From contig JAILBC010000087.1 in NCBI GenBank assembly GCA_024681295.1, positions 1 through 64,000 of the forward strand: 64,000 nucleotides of DNA, written 5' to 3'. This document shows, in pieces, positions 28,119 through 36,905 of the stretch (the first letter of the stretch is position 1; each line of letters begins with the position of its first letter). This stretch comes from Bacteroidales bacterium (GTDB lineage Bacteria; Bacteroidota; Bacteroidia; Bacteroidales; F082). The notes beneath the pieces are model-generated. The model saw only the letters and a list, made by a program, of their open reading frames with translations. It made no database searches and was not told the origin of the DNA. Both the position numbers and the translations under genes were made by a program.

Positions 28119-29678
28119 CTAATCTTCCTCACAAACCTGTCTCAGAGCCTTTTTATACCACTCCGCGGCTTCTTCGTCACTCTGTTGAACACCCAAGCCT
28201 TCCAAATAACAATCGCCCAAACGGCATTGGGCATACGAATCATCTTCTTCAGCAGCTTCAAGGAACCATTCAACGGCTTTCTCATAATCTTTAGACACGC
28301 CTTTGCCTTCCATATAAAAATCACCTAAGCGACACTGGGCATAAACATCGCCTTGTTCTGCTGCTCTGGTATACCACCAGACCGCCGTCTCATAGGTTTG
28401 CGACACGCCTCTACCTTCCGCAAAACAATCTCCCAAACGGCTTTGAGCACCTATTTGTATTCCTTCCCAATCAAAACAATCATCTTGTTGTGCGGCTTTT
28501 AAATACAACTCAACGGCTTTTGCCTCGTTTTTGATTACTCCTGTTCCATTGGCGTAGCAATCTCCCAACTGACATTGAGCCCACGGCCATCCGTGTTCTG
28601 CTGCAACGGCATAACATTCAACAGCCTTGTCGAACTCCTTCTTCTCTATATAGTTATCTCCTATACTAGTAATAGTTGCCAAAACATCGCAGTCTTCTGC
28701 CTGGTTTAAGGCCTTAATATACCATTCAACAGCTTTTTCAAGATTTTTGGGCAGTATTGTTCCTGATTCATAAAAATTTCCCATTTCTATCATCGCCCAG
28801 AATTCATTCTTATTAGCCGCCTTAGAAAACCAATCCAATGCTATTTTATGGTTTTGAGACACGCCCTCATCAACAGCTTGATAACAGCATCCTAATTTAC
28901 ACATGGCAACTGCATCATTTTGTTCCGCAGCCTTTGAATACCATTCTACCGCTTTTTCAGGACTTTTGGGAACAATCATTCCAGACGCGTAAAATTCACC
29001 CAATACCCACTGTGCATTTGCCACACCTTTTTCAGCACAATTAATAATATATCCAACTGCTCTCTTTGACATTAAAGAAAACCTTTTGTTTTGAGCAAAA
29101 TGCCCATCATCACTACGTTTATTCGTATATCTAGACACTGCTGTGAAATACCACTCCACCGCTTCCTCATCACTTTGTTGAACACCGGTACCCCATAAAA
29201 AACAATCTCCCAGTTTAAAACAGGGAAAAACAGCCTCCTCATGATCAGAGGCTTTTTTATACCATTCGACTGCTCTTTCGTGATTTTGTTCCACCCCCAC
29301 TCCATAGAAGTACATTGTCGCCAAACTGCATTGTGCATGTATGTGACCTTGTTTAGCGGCTTTAGTGTAACATTCAACGGCGGTTTCATAGGATTGCGAA
29401 ACGTTTATTCCTTTCGCAAAAAATTCTCCAAGATAAAACTGTGCTTGAGGGAGTCCCCTGTCCGCTTCTTTGGCATACACTTCCAATGCATTCTCAAACT
29501 TATTGATGGTCCCACTGCCTAAATGATTACAAATCGCAGAAACACTCTGCAGTACATTTGTGTCTGTTTGCTCGAACATCATTATGTCAAGCAATTCATA
29601 AAAATAGAGGTTTTCGTCTCCTTTTCGCATTTTCTTGTTTTCCATGATAATTAAGTTTAAATAGTCAAACAATGGCAA
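28119..29678 (-). CDS. Sel1-like repeat protein
   Basis: Many repeats of type EKAVEWYxKAAEQGDxxAQCRLGDCYxxGxGV. Confidence 0.9.
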   Translation of the reverse strand: MPLFDYLNLIIMENKKMRKGDENLYFYELLDIMMFEQTDTNVLQSVSAICNHLGSGTINKFENALEVYAKEADRGLPQAQFYLGEFFAKGINVSQSYETAVECYTKAAKQGHIHAQCSLATMYFYGVGVEQNHERAVEWYKKASDHEEAVFPCFKLGDCFLWGTGVQQSDEEAVEWYFTAVSRYTNKRSDDGHFAQNKRFSLMSKRAVGYIINCAEKGVANAQWVLGEFYASGMIVPKSPEKAVEWYSKAAEQNDAVAMCKLGCCYQAVDEGVSQNHKIALDWFSKAANKNEFWAMIEMGNFYESGTILPKNLEKAVEWYIKALNQAEDCDVLATITSIGDNYIEKKEFDKAVECYAVAAEHGWPWAQCQLGDCYANGTGVIKNEAKAVELYLKAAQQDDCFDWEGIQIGAQSRLGDCFAEGRGVSQTYETAVWWYTRAAEQGDVYAQCRLGDFYMEGKGVSKDYEKAVEWFLEAAEEDDSYAQCRLGDCYLEGLGVQQSDEEAAEWYKKALRQVCEED

Positions 29679-29816
29679 TAAAGATATTATTTAGCAATGT
29701 GACAAACTTAGTGGAATCATAGAGTAATGCATTAATGCCTTTTGTCTCGTTAGATAAGATGGGTACCTAGGCCAACCTCAACGACACACTGACCGAAACG
29801 AGAACCCATGAGTATC

Positions 29817-29904
29817 TGAAGTCAATAGGCTTCGGACACACTGGTTAAAACATTACCTAAACTGGTAGTGTTTCAAGTAGTGTGTCCGAAGTCTGCCGAC
29901 TTCA
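29817..29904. repeat. Long inverted repeat (about 26-nt arms) at IS256 left side
   Basis: TGAAGTCAATAGGCTTCGGACACACT (29817-29842) versus AGTGTGTCCGAAGTCTGCCGACTTCA (29879-29904). Confidence 0.7.
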
Positions 29905-31406
29905 GGGAAGCGGTGCAAATTTAGACAATTATTTTCATATCAAGCTTCGGTTTGTACATTTATCACTAATTTTGCCATGCGGCTGGACGAGGAAACGGGC
30001 TCTGCTGGGGAGCAACCCGCCAGCAACAAGGCCGCGCCTACACTGAAAGCCGTGGATGTGGAGAGCCGTCTGTAAAGGGCGGCTCCCATTGCATTCAGGA
30101 AGGCTGTTTCCGCTAAGAAAACCCGTTGCGTTGTCCAGGGAACAGCGTTTTGTCGGTGGTGATTCTGGGCAGTATTCTGTCGAAGGCCTTGTGTTCCATG
30201 GCGACGCTGCCCAGCAGAGTAAGGACCGAATCCTCGTTCGGCATCGCAGTCCTCATCCGCGTGACTCTGCGGAAGTCGCGGTTGAGCCGCTCTATCCAGT
30301 TGGTGGTGTAGATCATGCCCTGTATCTCCGGCGCATAGTTGAGATAGACCATGTGCGCCTTGTAGTCGGCTTTGTCACGCAGGGACTTGAAGGAACGGTA
30401 GTCCTTGCCCCATTTGTCGCACAGGTCCTGCCACCGTTTCCATGCCGCTTCAACCGTATAGTCGCGCTGGCCGGTGCGGAACACGTCACGAAGGTCCTCG
30501 GCCAATGCCGCCTTGTCGCCATGCCTGACCCTGGCGAGCATGTTGCGCTTAAGGTGCGTCACGCAGCGTTGGAGCGGCGTTCCCGGGAACTTCTTCCCAA
30601 CCACCGTGTCCAGTCCGGTGATGCCGTCCGCCACCGTCAAGCCTATGCGTTGCACCCCGCGTTCCTTCAACTCGTCGAATATCGTCCCCCAGCCCGTAGC
30701 ACTCTCCACGGGCATGTTGAAGATGCCGAGCACCTCCCGAGTGCCCTCGTCGGTCACTGCCAAGGCGACGTAGAACGCCTCTGTCGACACGGACCTGCTT
30801 CGGTGAATCTTGATGTGGACACAGTCCACGAACACGATGGGATAGTACTCGTCAAGCCCGCGTTCCAACCATTGGCTGACTTGGCCCCTTACACTCTCGA
30901 CCATCCTGCTGATGCTTGACTTGGAATAGTGTTGGCCATAGATCTCGTCGAAGACGTCGCCCACCTGTTCCTGCGTCAGCCCCTTGGTGTAGAGGACGCC
31001 CGCCAGACGGTCGCATTCCTCCTCCTGGTCGCGAAGGATGGCCAAAATGCGGGGATGGAAGTTGCCGTAACGGTCTCGGGGAATGCGGAACTCAAGTTTT
31101 TTTCCGTGTCCGTAGGCATGGCTGGGACGATATCCGTTCCCCTTATTGCCTTGATCCTCAGACAGAAACTCGCCTCGCTCGGCAACCATCATACTCTCAA
31201 TCATGATCTCCAACAAGTCGTGCAGACCATTTTCTTTCTGTGCATGCTTGCACATTAACTCAGAAATTTGTTCCTTTGTAAACTTCATTTTAAGTCTGTT
31301 TTTAGAGTTTATCGCACCCTAAAGATACAGACTTTTGGGATTGGCCCGCTTAGGCCAATCCCTTTTTTGCGCGTCAACGCTCAGACACACTTTTTGGGAC
31401 AGTATC
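29864..31406 (-). mobile_element. IS256-family element (tentative boundaries)
   Basis: Degenerate TIRs GGTAGTGTTTCAAGTAGTGTGTCCG (29864-29888) and CAGACACACTTTTTGGGACAGTATC (31382-31406), 18/25 matches by hand; encloses IS256 transposase. Confidence 0.5.
30113..31288 (-). CDS. IS256 family (Mutator-type) transposase
   Basis: VFVDCVHIKIH, ALAVTDEGTREVLG, VVADGITGL-type region, TTNWIERLNRDFRRVTRMRTAMPNEDSVLTLL. Confidence 0.93.
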   Translation of the reverse strand: MKFTKEQISELMCKHAQKENGLHDLLEIMIESMMVAERGEFLSEDQGNKGNGYRPSHAYGHGKKLEFRIPRDRYGNFHPRILAILRDQEEECDRLAGVLYTKGLTQEQVGDVFDEIYGQHYSKSSISRMVESVRGQVSQWLERGLDEYYPIVFVDCVHIKIHRSRSVSTEAFYVALAVTDEGTREVLGIFNMPVESATGWGTIFDELKERGVQRIGLTVADGITGLDTVVGKKFPGTPLQRCVTHLKRNMLARVRHGDKAALAEDLRDVFRTGQRDYTVEAAWKRWQDLCDKWGKDYRSFKSLRDKADYKAHMVYLNYAPEIQGMIYTTNWIERLNRDFRRVTRMRTAMPNEDSVLTLLGSVAMEHKAFDRILPRITTDKTLFPGQRNGFS

Positions 31407-31416
31407 TTTAAACTGG

Positions 31417-31556
31417 GTGGATATGCTCCGTTTTATACAGCCAACGAAGCCATCCGCAGGTTCGTGGAGAACTACAACCACCTGTGGCTGATATACCGGC
31501 TCGGCTACAAGTCGCCGGTAGAATATAGAAAGGAATATGAAGCAAAAGTGGCATAA
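31417..31556 (+). pseudogene. C-terminal fragment of an IS3-like transposase
   Basis: GGYAPFYTANEAIRRFVENYNHLWLIYRLGYKSPVEYRKEYEAKVA*. Confidence 0.45.
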
Positions 31557-31572
31557 CCCAAGCGCAACGGAA

Positions 31573-31645
31573 GGCAGTTATCCTCGGCAGAGCTCGGGGA
31601 GCCTTTCCTCAGAGCTCCCAAAAGCTCTGACGGGAGATAACTGCC
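31573..31645. repeat. Complex inverted repeat/hairpin
   Basis: GGCAGTTATC (31573-31582) perfect inverse of GATAACTGCC (31636-31645) with inner GAGCTC-containing stems. Confidence 0.6.
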
Positions 31646-31863
31646 CCATCCAAACAAGAACGCTAAAAAATAAAATCAAAAATCGCTCGGTTATTTGCGG
31701 TTAAAACATAATAATCTCAATATCAGAGAATGTTTGATTAATAATAGAATCTAGGCATCTTGGCAAATAGCTCGACACATTAAAACATGGAATAATTATG
31801 GAAAAATAATGCTTTCTCATCCTTATTTATTCTTTATTCTCTTGCTTAATTATATAACTGTTT

Positions 31864-32985
31864 TCAAAACTTTTCGCCTTCACATATTCTTTTTATTCTT
31901 TGGATTGCTTTAATTTTCAACGAAACTATTTCTTGATCATCGCATGCGTTTTTTTGACAAATCCTTTGTGCTATCAATGCTGCGCAATAATATGCTCTTA
32001 TTTTTACTAAATTGCACATAGACTTGTCCCTTTCTGATAATTTGCCGTTAGCCAGATAATTTGCACCGTAACAATTAGGACAAATTGGATAAAAGTAACA
32101 ATTGTGGAAGCAGTACTCATCAATAAGATTTTTATCATCTAAGAAATCTGAAATATGAATACTGTTGAGTTGCTCATTTGAAAAAGACATCGGCGTAAAA
32201 TAATTGCAGGGATACTCTTTCCCGTCACAATCATATGCCATAATGGTTTTGCCAGCACAATCTTTGTTTCTCACATACTGTCTGTCAAATTCACAATTCT
32301 CAATGGATAAATCTAACAATGGAGCCACCTCAATATCAGGATGTTCGAGGTAATAATTTACAAGTTTTTCCAATTCATTTTGCAGCGTTTTACAATACTC
32401 AGTTTTAGACCAATTTATCCCTTCTGCAAAATTTGTTCCGGCTAATTTAAACCCCAAATCATGTAAATAAATAATGTTTTCCGACAGATTAGAAAGGCTT
32501 TGAGGGGTTATGGTCATTTTTACGGGCTGATTAGGCCAATTCGATAAAAAGAAATTAATATCAATTTGGGCAAATGAGTTACACCTATTTTGATTATGGG
32601 TGTTTGGGGTACCATCTAGACTTAAACCACAACTAATTTGCCTATTGTGATTATGTAGCCACTTCTGGATTTCTCCGTGGATTAACGTGCCGTTTGTTGA
32701 AGTGAAAAATCGGTAATTATTTTTCCAATGCTGCCGCCAGGTCCATTCACAAATTTCTCTAATAACATCTTTCTTTATCCAAGGCTCACCGCCAAAAAAC
32801 TCAATTACAATATAATCATAGTCATCGGAGTTCAAATAAGTTGCAATTATTTCTTTAAATCGATTAACATCAACAATTACCGAATCACGTTTTTTTTCAT
32901 AGCAGTATACACAACTCAAATTGCACGCATGTGTTACAACAAGCATTATCTGAAACTGCCGGATTTCTGTTGGGTTTTTCACCAT
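31864..32985 (-). CDS. Radical SAM/SPASM peptide maturase
   Basis: THACNLSCVYCYEKKR (CxxxCxxC); multiple C-terminal Cys (CFHNCYFYPICPNCYG). Confidence 0.88.
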   Translation of the reverse strand: MVKNPTEIRQFQIMLVVTHACNLSCVYCYEKKRDSVIVDVNRFKEIIATYLNSDDYDYIVIEFFGGEPWIKKDVIREICEWTWRQHWKNNYRFFTSTNGTLIHGEIQKWLHNHNRQISCGLSLDGTPNTHNQNRCNSFAQIDINFFLSNWPNQPVKMTITPQSLSNLSENIIYLHDLGFKLAGTNFAEGINWSKTEYCKTLQNELEKLVNYYLEHPDIEVAPLLDLSIENCEFDRQYVRNKDCAGKTIMAYDCDGKEYPCNYFTPMSFSNEQLNSIHISDFLDDKNLIDEYCFHNCYFYPICPNCYGANYLANGKLSERDKSMCNLVKIRAYYCAALIAQRICQKNACDDQEIVSLKIKAIQRIKRICEGEKF

Positions 32986-33022
32986 TATTTATACTTAGAA
33001 TTAATGAATTAATTGACAAAAA

Positions 33023-33058
33023 AAGATAGGACGACCCAAAGCCAGGCCGCCCTATCTT
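33023..33058 (-). terminator. Intrinsic terminator/attenuator between small peptides and maturase
   Basis: Minus strand: AAGATAGGGCGGCCTGGCTTTGGGTCGTCCTATCTT followed by a T-run. Confidence 0.7.
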
Positions 33059-33065
33059 CATCATT

Positions 33066-33227
33066 TTAAATGACTGGTGTTGACAATCCTTCACAGGCGC
33101 CTCCGCAGCTCATCAAACCACAACCGCCTCTGGTATTTCTTCTATTAGTAGTGCCAGAAGCTTCTAAACCTTCACTCAAACGTGAAAGTTTGTTCATAAC
33201 AGAATCGTTTAAAAAGCTCGTATTCAT
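33066..33227 (-). CDS. Candidate RiPP precursor 3 (53 aa)
   Basis: MNTSFLNDSVMNKLSRLSEGLEASGTTNRRNTRGGCGLMSCGGACEGLSTPVI*; Gly/Cys-rich C-terminus. Confidence 0.65.
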   Translation of the reverse strand: MNTSFLNDSVMNKLSRLSEGLEASGTTNRRNTRGGCGLMSCGGACEGLSTPVI

Positions 33228-33310
33228 ACGAAATAGTTTTACTCCTACTCTTACGCCTTCGTAGGTCTTGGCTTGTATAGTTTGCAAATACGTCACTAAT
33301 TTATTTCTTA

Positions 33311-33412
33311 TCAATAATCTTCACAAGAACAAGTGTCGCAGGCGACATTACATCCACAATTGGGCTTCCAAGGATCATCACAACTACAATCCCATCTCCT
33401 TTCACAAACCAT
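33311..33412 (-). CDS. Candidate RiPP precursor 2 (33 aa, Cys-rich)
   Basis: Not in ORF track; MVCERRWDCSCDDPWKPNCGCNVACDTCSCEDY*; ATG overlaps the stop of precursor 1 (TAATG). Confidence 0.6.
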   Translation of the reverse strand: MVCERRWDCSCDDPWKPNCGCNVACDTCSCEDY

Positions 33413-33561
33413 TACCACGCATCACATTCAGAATCGCAACAATCACACTCTGAATCGCAGCACCAATCACAATCATGATCGCAATCGCACCATGGCTCAC
33501 ATCTAACGTCTTCTTGCGTTTCATTCACAAAAACAATTTCACTAACATAATATTTCTCCAT
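33412..33561 (-). CDS. Candidate RiPP precursor 1 (49 aa, Cys/Asp-rich)
   Basis: Not in ORF track; MEKYYVSEIVFVNETQEDVRCEPWCDCDHDCDWCCDSECDCCDSECDAW*. Confidence 0.65.
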   Translation of the reverse strand: MEKYYVSEIVFVNETQEDVRCEPWCDCDHDCDWCCDSECDCCDSECDAW

Positions 33562-33606
33562 AGTTATTCATGCCAGTTTTATCCCGTTGGCACTTCGGTT
33601 ATTAAT
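33559..33606 (-). promoter_or_regulatory. Leader shared with the second RiPP-like locus
   Basis: AACCGAAGTGCCAACGGGATAAAACTGGCATGAATAACTATG aligns with the leader at 58890-58932, about 31/42 positions by hand. Confidence 0.6.
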
Positions 33607-33610
33607 TAAA

Positions 33611-34882
33611 CTATTGATTGTTTTCTAGTCCTTTTAAAAGTGTTTCATATAATTCACGTACAATTATCCTTTTAGCAAATTCACATTTTGAACTAATCTG
33701 ATCTTCTGTTAATTCAACACGTTCCATTGAACAAATACCAGCACAATGCCAATATGCATAACAATAAAAACACTCTTCCCGCTTATTATATGTATGAGAC
33801 AAATACTTTTTTTCTGCAGCTTCATCAAAGACAACAGATTGGTTCACTTGACCATAATAAAAAACTGGGAATGCTCTTTCTTGTTCAGACGAAACCCTAT
33901 GACATGCAACGATTGCACCCGTGGGCGTAATACATAATTCTCCTCTACAAAAGCATCCCTTAATTTGATGTATGGATTTTGAAATCGAATTATACACAGA
34001 GATGCCCAACCGCCTTCCTACCTCCTTGGCCTTATAAAAGTATTCAATATACTCGTTGTAGAAGGCATAGCCATCTTCATTGGAATCTGTTACTTGCTCC
34101 AAATGAAGCCTCTTTAAATTTAGGTAGTGTTTAGCCACATACTCAACCATCTCTGGCATCCGTTTCACATTCAACCTTGTTATTGTTGAACGAATAGTAT
34201 AAGGGATGTTGTATTGAATTAGCTTTTTTATATTTGCGTCTACAATATCAAAAGAGGAAGCTTTTCCTCCTTGGTAAGGGCGTAAAGTGTTTTGAACATC
34301 TTCCAGTATTTCGAACGAAACACCAATATGAAGGTTGTGCTCCTTAACATATTGAAACTTGTCTTCGGTGAATAAGGTTGCATTAGTTGTAACCCCAATA
34401 TTCAATCGGTCATCTTGTTTTTTGTTTTTTTCCAAATACTCAACAGCCCACTGAATCAAACTCCACGAGACAAAAGGCTCCCCTCCACCAATAAAGGATA
34501 TGTTCTTTTTCTTTTCAGCACCATTTAAAACAAAATCAAGAGTGGTTTTTAAAACACCGATAGGCATATTCATTTGAGAATGTGCTTCTCGTGCATAACA
34601 ATATGTACACCCTAAATTACATATTTGTGTTGGTATTATTACTGCATTTGCTCCTTTTTTTATCTGTTGCTGTTCCGGCGGACTAACTTCAATGGCTTCA
34701 AGTTGTTTAATATGATTCCAAACTTGAGTGTTCTTGTCCGACTCATCACTTTTATTACTTATATAACGGTTGATGATTGCCACAGAAGCATCATCTGCAA
34801 AAAACAAAGCACGACGTAATGGAGAATAGACCATGTTCTTATTCTCATATTTAATAACATATAAATCGTCTTGCAACCTCAT
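33611..34882 (-). CDS. Radical SAM/SPASM peptide maturase
   Basis: QICNLGCTYCYAREAHS; FIGGGEPF; SPASM Cys cluster (CFCRGELCITPTG, CFYCYAYWHCAGIC). Confidence 0.9.
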   Translation of the reverse strand: MRLQDDLYVIKYENKNMVYSPLRRALFFADDASVAIINRYISNKSDESDKNTQVWNHIKQLEAIEVSPPEQQQIKKGANAVIIPTQICNLGCTYCYAREAHSQMNMPIGVLKTTLDFVLNGAEKKKNISFIGGGEPFVSWSLIQWAVEYLEKNKKQDDRLNIGVTTNATLFTEDKFQYVKEHNLHIGVSFEILEDVQNTLRPYQGGKASSFDIVDANIKKLIQYNIPYTIRSTITRLNVKRMPEMVEYVAKHYLNLKRLHLEQVTDSNEDGYAFYNEYIEYFYKAKEVGRRLGISVYNSISKSIHQIKGCFCRGELCITPTGAIVACHRVSSEQERAFPVFYYGQVNQSVVFDEAAEKKYLSHTYNKREECFYCYAYWHCAGICSMERVELTEDQISSKCEFAKRIIVRELYETLLKGLENNQ

Positions 34883-34894
34883 CTTATGTTAATA

Positions 34895-35932
34895 TTATTC
34901 GTTATTACAACAAAACTCAAATAGAATATCAACAACAGACTTCATATCATTAAACGTTGCAGTTTCTATTGGTGTATGCATATATCTACACGGAATACTA
35001 ATCAGCCCTGAACTACAACCTCCTCGCAACAATTGTATCTCTGCAATATCGGTCCCCGAATGACCAGGAAGAGATTCCGTTTGATACGGGTAACCATACT
35101 TATTTGCGATATCTCTTAAGCTTCTTTGCAATGCGAATGTAAAGTTTGAGCCAAATGGAATCACTGCACCACGGTTTAATCTAATATCTCCATATTTATT
35201 CTTGTTTATGGAAGGATAATCGGTAGCATGTGTTACATCTATCGCAATACACATATCAGGATTGATGTTGAATCCTGCTATTTTGGCACCACGTAATCCA
35301 AGTTCTTCTTGGCAAGAGAGCACAAAATAAATGCTTTTATAGTTAATGCTTACATCTTTAAGCTTTTCGTATAATGTAAACAATGAGGCAACGCCAACTC
35401 TATTATCAATACTCTTAGAAGTAAAAAAAACATCATTGAGTTCGGCATAATTTGGAGAAAAGGAAATCGGGTCGCCCACTGAAACCAATCCTCTAACATC
35501 CTCTTTATCAATCGCCCCAACGTCTATCCACAAATCCGAAACATCAATACTTTTGTCGTTACTATTTTTCGTGTTATTAATCATATGAATAGGCTTTGCA
35601 CCAATTACGCCATTAATAAAATGACCATTATGGGCAATCACCACTTTTTGGCCTCGTAATATGGATGTGTCAACACCGCCGATTGTAGAGAAATAAATAT
35701 ATCCGTTGTCATCAATATATTTGACAGAAAGGCCAATTTCATCATAATGTGCAACTAACATTAGGGTCTTTTCCCCTGGGCCTTTTTTTTGAAAAATAAT
35801 ATTCCCTATAACATCTTGTTCATAGGGAACGTTATGGTTCTTGAGATAATCTAACATGACATCATTCTGGTTTTGATTTTCATAACCAGAAACATAGGAT
35901 GAACAACATAGATTTTTGATTAAAGCCTTCAT
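34895..35932 (-). CDS. M42 family metallopeptidase
   Basis: MLVAHYDEIGLSVKYID, DNRVGVASLF, CQEELGLRGAKIA, PGHSGTDIAEIQ. Confidence 0.88.
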   Translation of the reverse strand: MKALIKNLCCSSYVSGYENQNQNDVMLDYLKNHNVPYEQDVIGNIIFQKKGPGEKTLMLVAHYDEIGLSVKYIDDNGYIYFSTIGGVDTSILRGQKVVIAHNGHFINGVIGAKPIHMINNTKNSNDKSIDVSDLWIDVGAIDKEDVRGLVSVGDPISFSPNYAELNDVFFTSKSIDNRVGVASLFTLYEKLKDVSINYKSIYFVLSCQEELGLRGAKIAGFNINPDMCIAIDVTHATDYPSINKNKYGDIRLNRGAVIPFGSNFTFALQRSLRDIANKYGYPYQTESLPGHSGTDIAEIQLLRGGCSSGLISIPCRYMHTPIETATFNDMKSVVDILFEFCCNNE

Positions 35933-36321
35933 ATAAAATTAAAATAGTGATAAAGAAAAAAAATGATTACATGTCGTCACACGTACGGTTTTTAGTTACA
36001 TTAGGTTGCAAAAATAAATCATTATTTCCAAATTTTCAATATTTAATGCAATGATTTCTAGACAAATCAACCACATAATCACAATTTATTGATATTGGGG
36101 CAAATTTAAGATATAATCTAAACCACTTCTTTTCTGAAACTTTTTCTCATCTTGTTGAAACTTAAAGATTTAGAACCATGTTTGCTCATTGTATTGCATG
36201 TCTACTTGAACATTTCAGGGCGTTCCAAGTGTTTCTTTGCAACAACGTCCGCCAGTAATTACCCATAATAACACGCCTAGTTATATCACATCAGGCTCAT
36301 CGGTTTTAATAGTTATGGTTT

Positions 36322-36873
36322 TTAAAAATTCATTTGTTTCAAATAGCCCAGCATGTTTTGCGCATCAACGTTACCAAGTTTTGCCGCCTTCTCATACCAG
36401 TAAGCAGCCGTTTCATAGTTTTTAGCCACGCCTCTGCCCAAATAATAGCAATCGCCGAGTAAGACTTGCGCCCAGTCGTCATCCTGAAGCGCGGCTTTTT
36501 CAAGCCAACAGGCTGCTTTTTTATAGTTTTTGTGGACGACATGCCCAAAATAGTATGTGCTGCCAAGCAGATATTGCGAGCTTTTGTTCCCTTTCTCACC
36601 GGCCAACTTCCACCATCTCATGGCCCTGCGATAGTTTTCTTCACACCTGAAGCCCCTGGCATAAAACATGCCGACAAGATAAATAAAACTAGCGTCGCCC
36701 ATTTCCGCCTCTTGTTTATAATTACAACGATCTGGGTCTATAGGTAGGAGTATTTGATGTTGAATGAAATAGTATTTTAACCATGCCTTATACTCTTCAT
36801 TGTCATCAAAACGAAAATGGTATTTCTTATGACGGTTGGCAAATACGTCTGGAAGGTTGATGGGCGCTTTCAT
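36322..36873 (-). CDS. Sel1-like repeat protein
   Basis: NYRRAMRWWKLAGEKGNKSSQYLLGSTYYFG; YETAAYWYEKAAKLGNVDAQNMLGYL. Confidence 0.85.
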   Translation of the reverse strand: MKAPINLPDVFANRHKKYHFRFDDNEEYKAWLKYYFIQHQILLPIDPDRCNYKQEAEMGDASFIYLVGMFYARGFRCEENYRRAMRWWKLAGEKGNKSSQYLLGSTYYFGHVVHKNYKKAACWLEKAALQDDDWAQVLLGDCYYLGRGVAKNYETAAYWYEKAAKLGNVDAQNMLGYLKQMNF

Positions 36874-36905
36874 GGTAGCCGGTTTTTGTGGTTTGACAAT
36901 AAGTT

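Noticed and set aside
28119-29678. CRISPR-like regularly repeated DNA
   Set aside because: Periodicity is from coding Sel1 repeats; repeats are degenerate at DNA level. Same for the BspA LRR array at 44.5-46.6 kb.
29761-29849. Fragment encoding LNDTLTETRTHEYLKSIGFGHTG*
   Set aside because: Looks like a gene tail but the upstream frame is closed by a stop; too short to assign.
33228-33314. N-terminal extension of peptide 3 in the ORF track (MIRNKLVTYLQ...)
   Set aside because: It requires a TTG start overlapping the stop region of peptide 2; the internal ATG at 33227 is a more plausible start.
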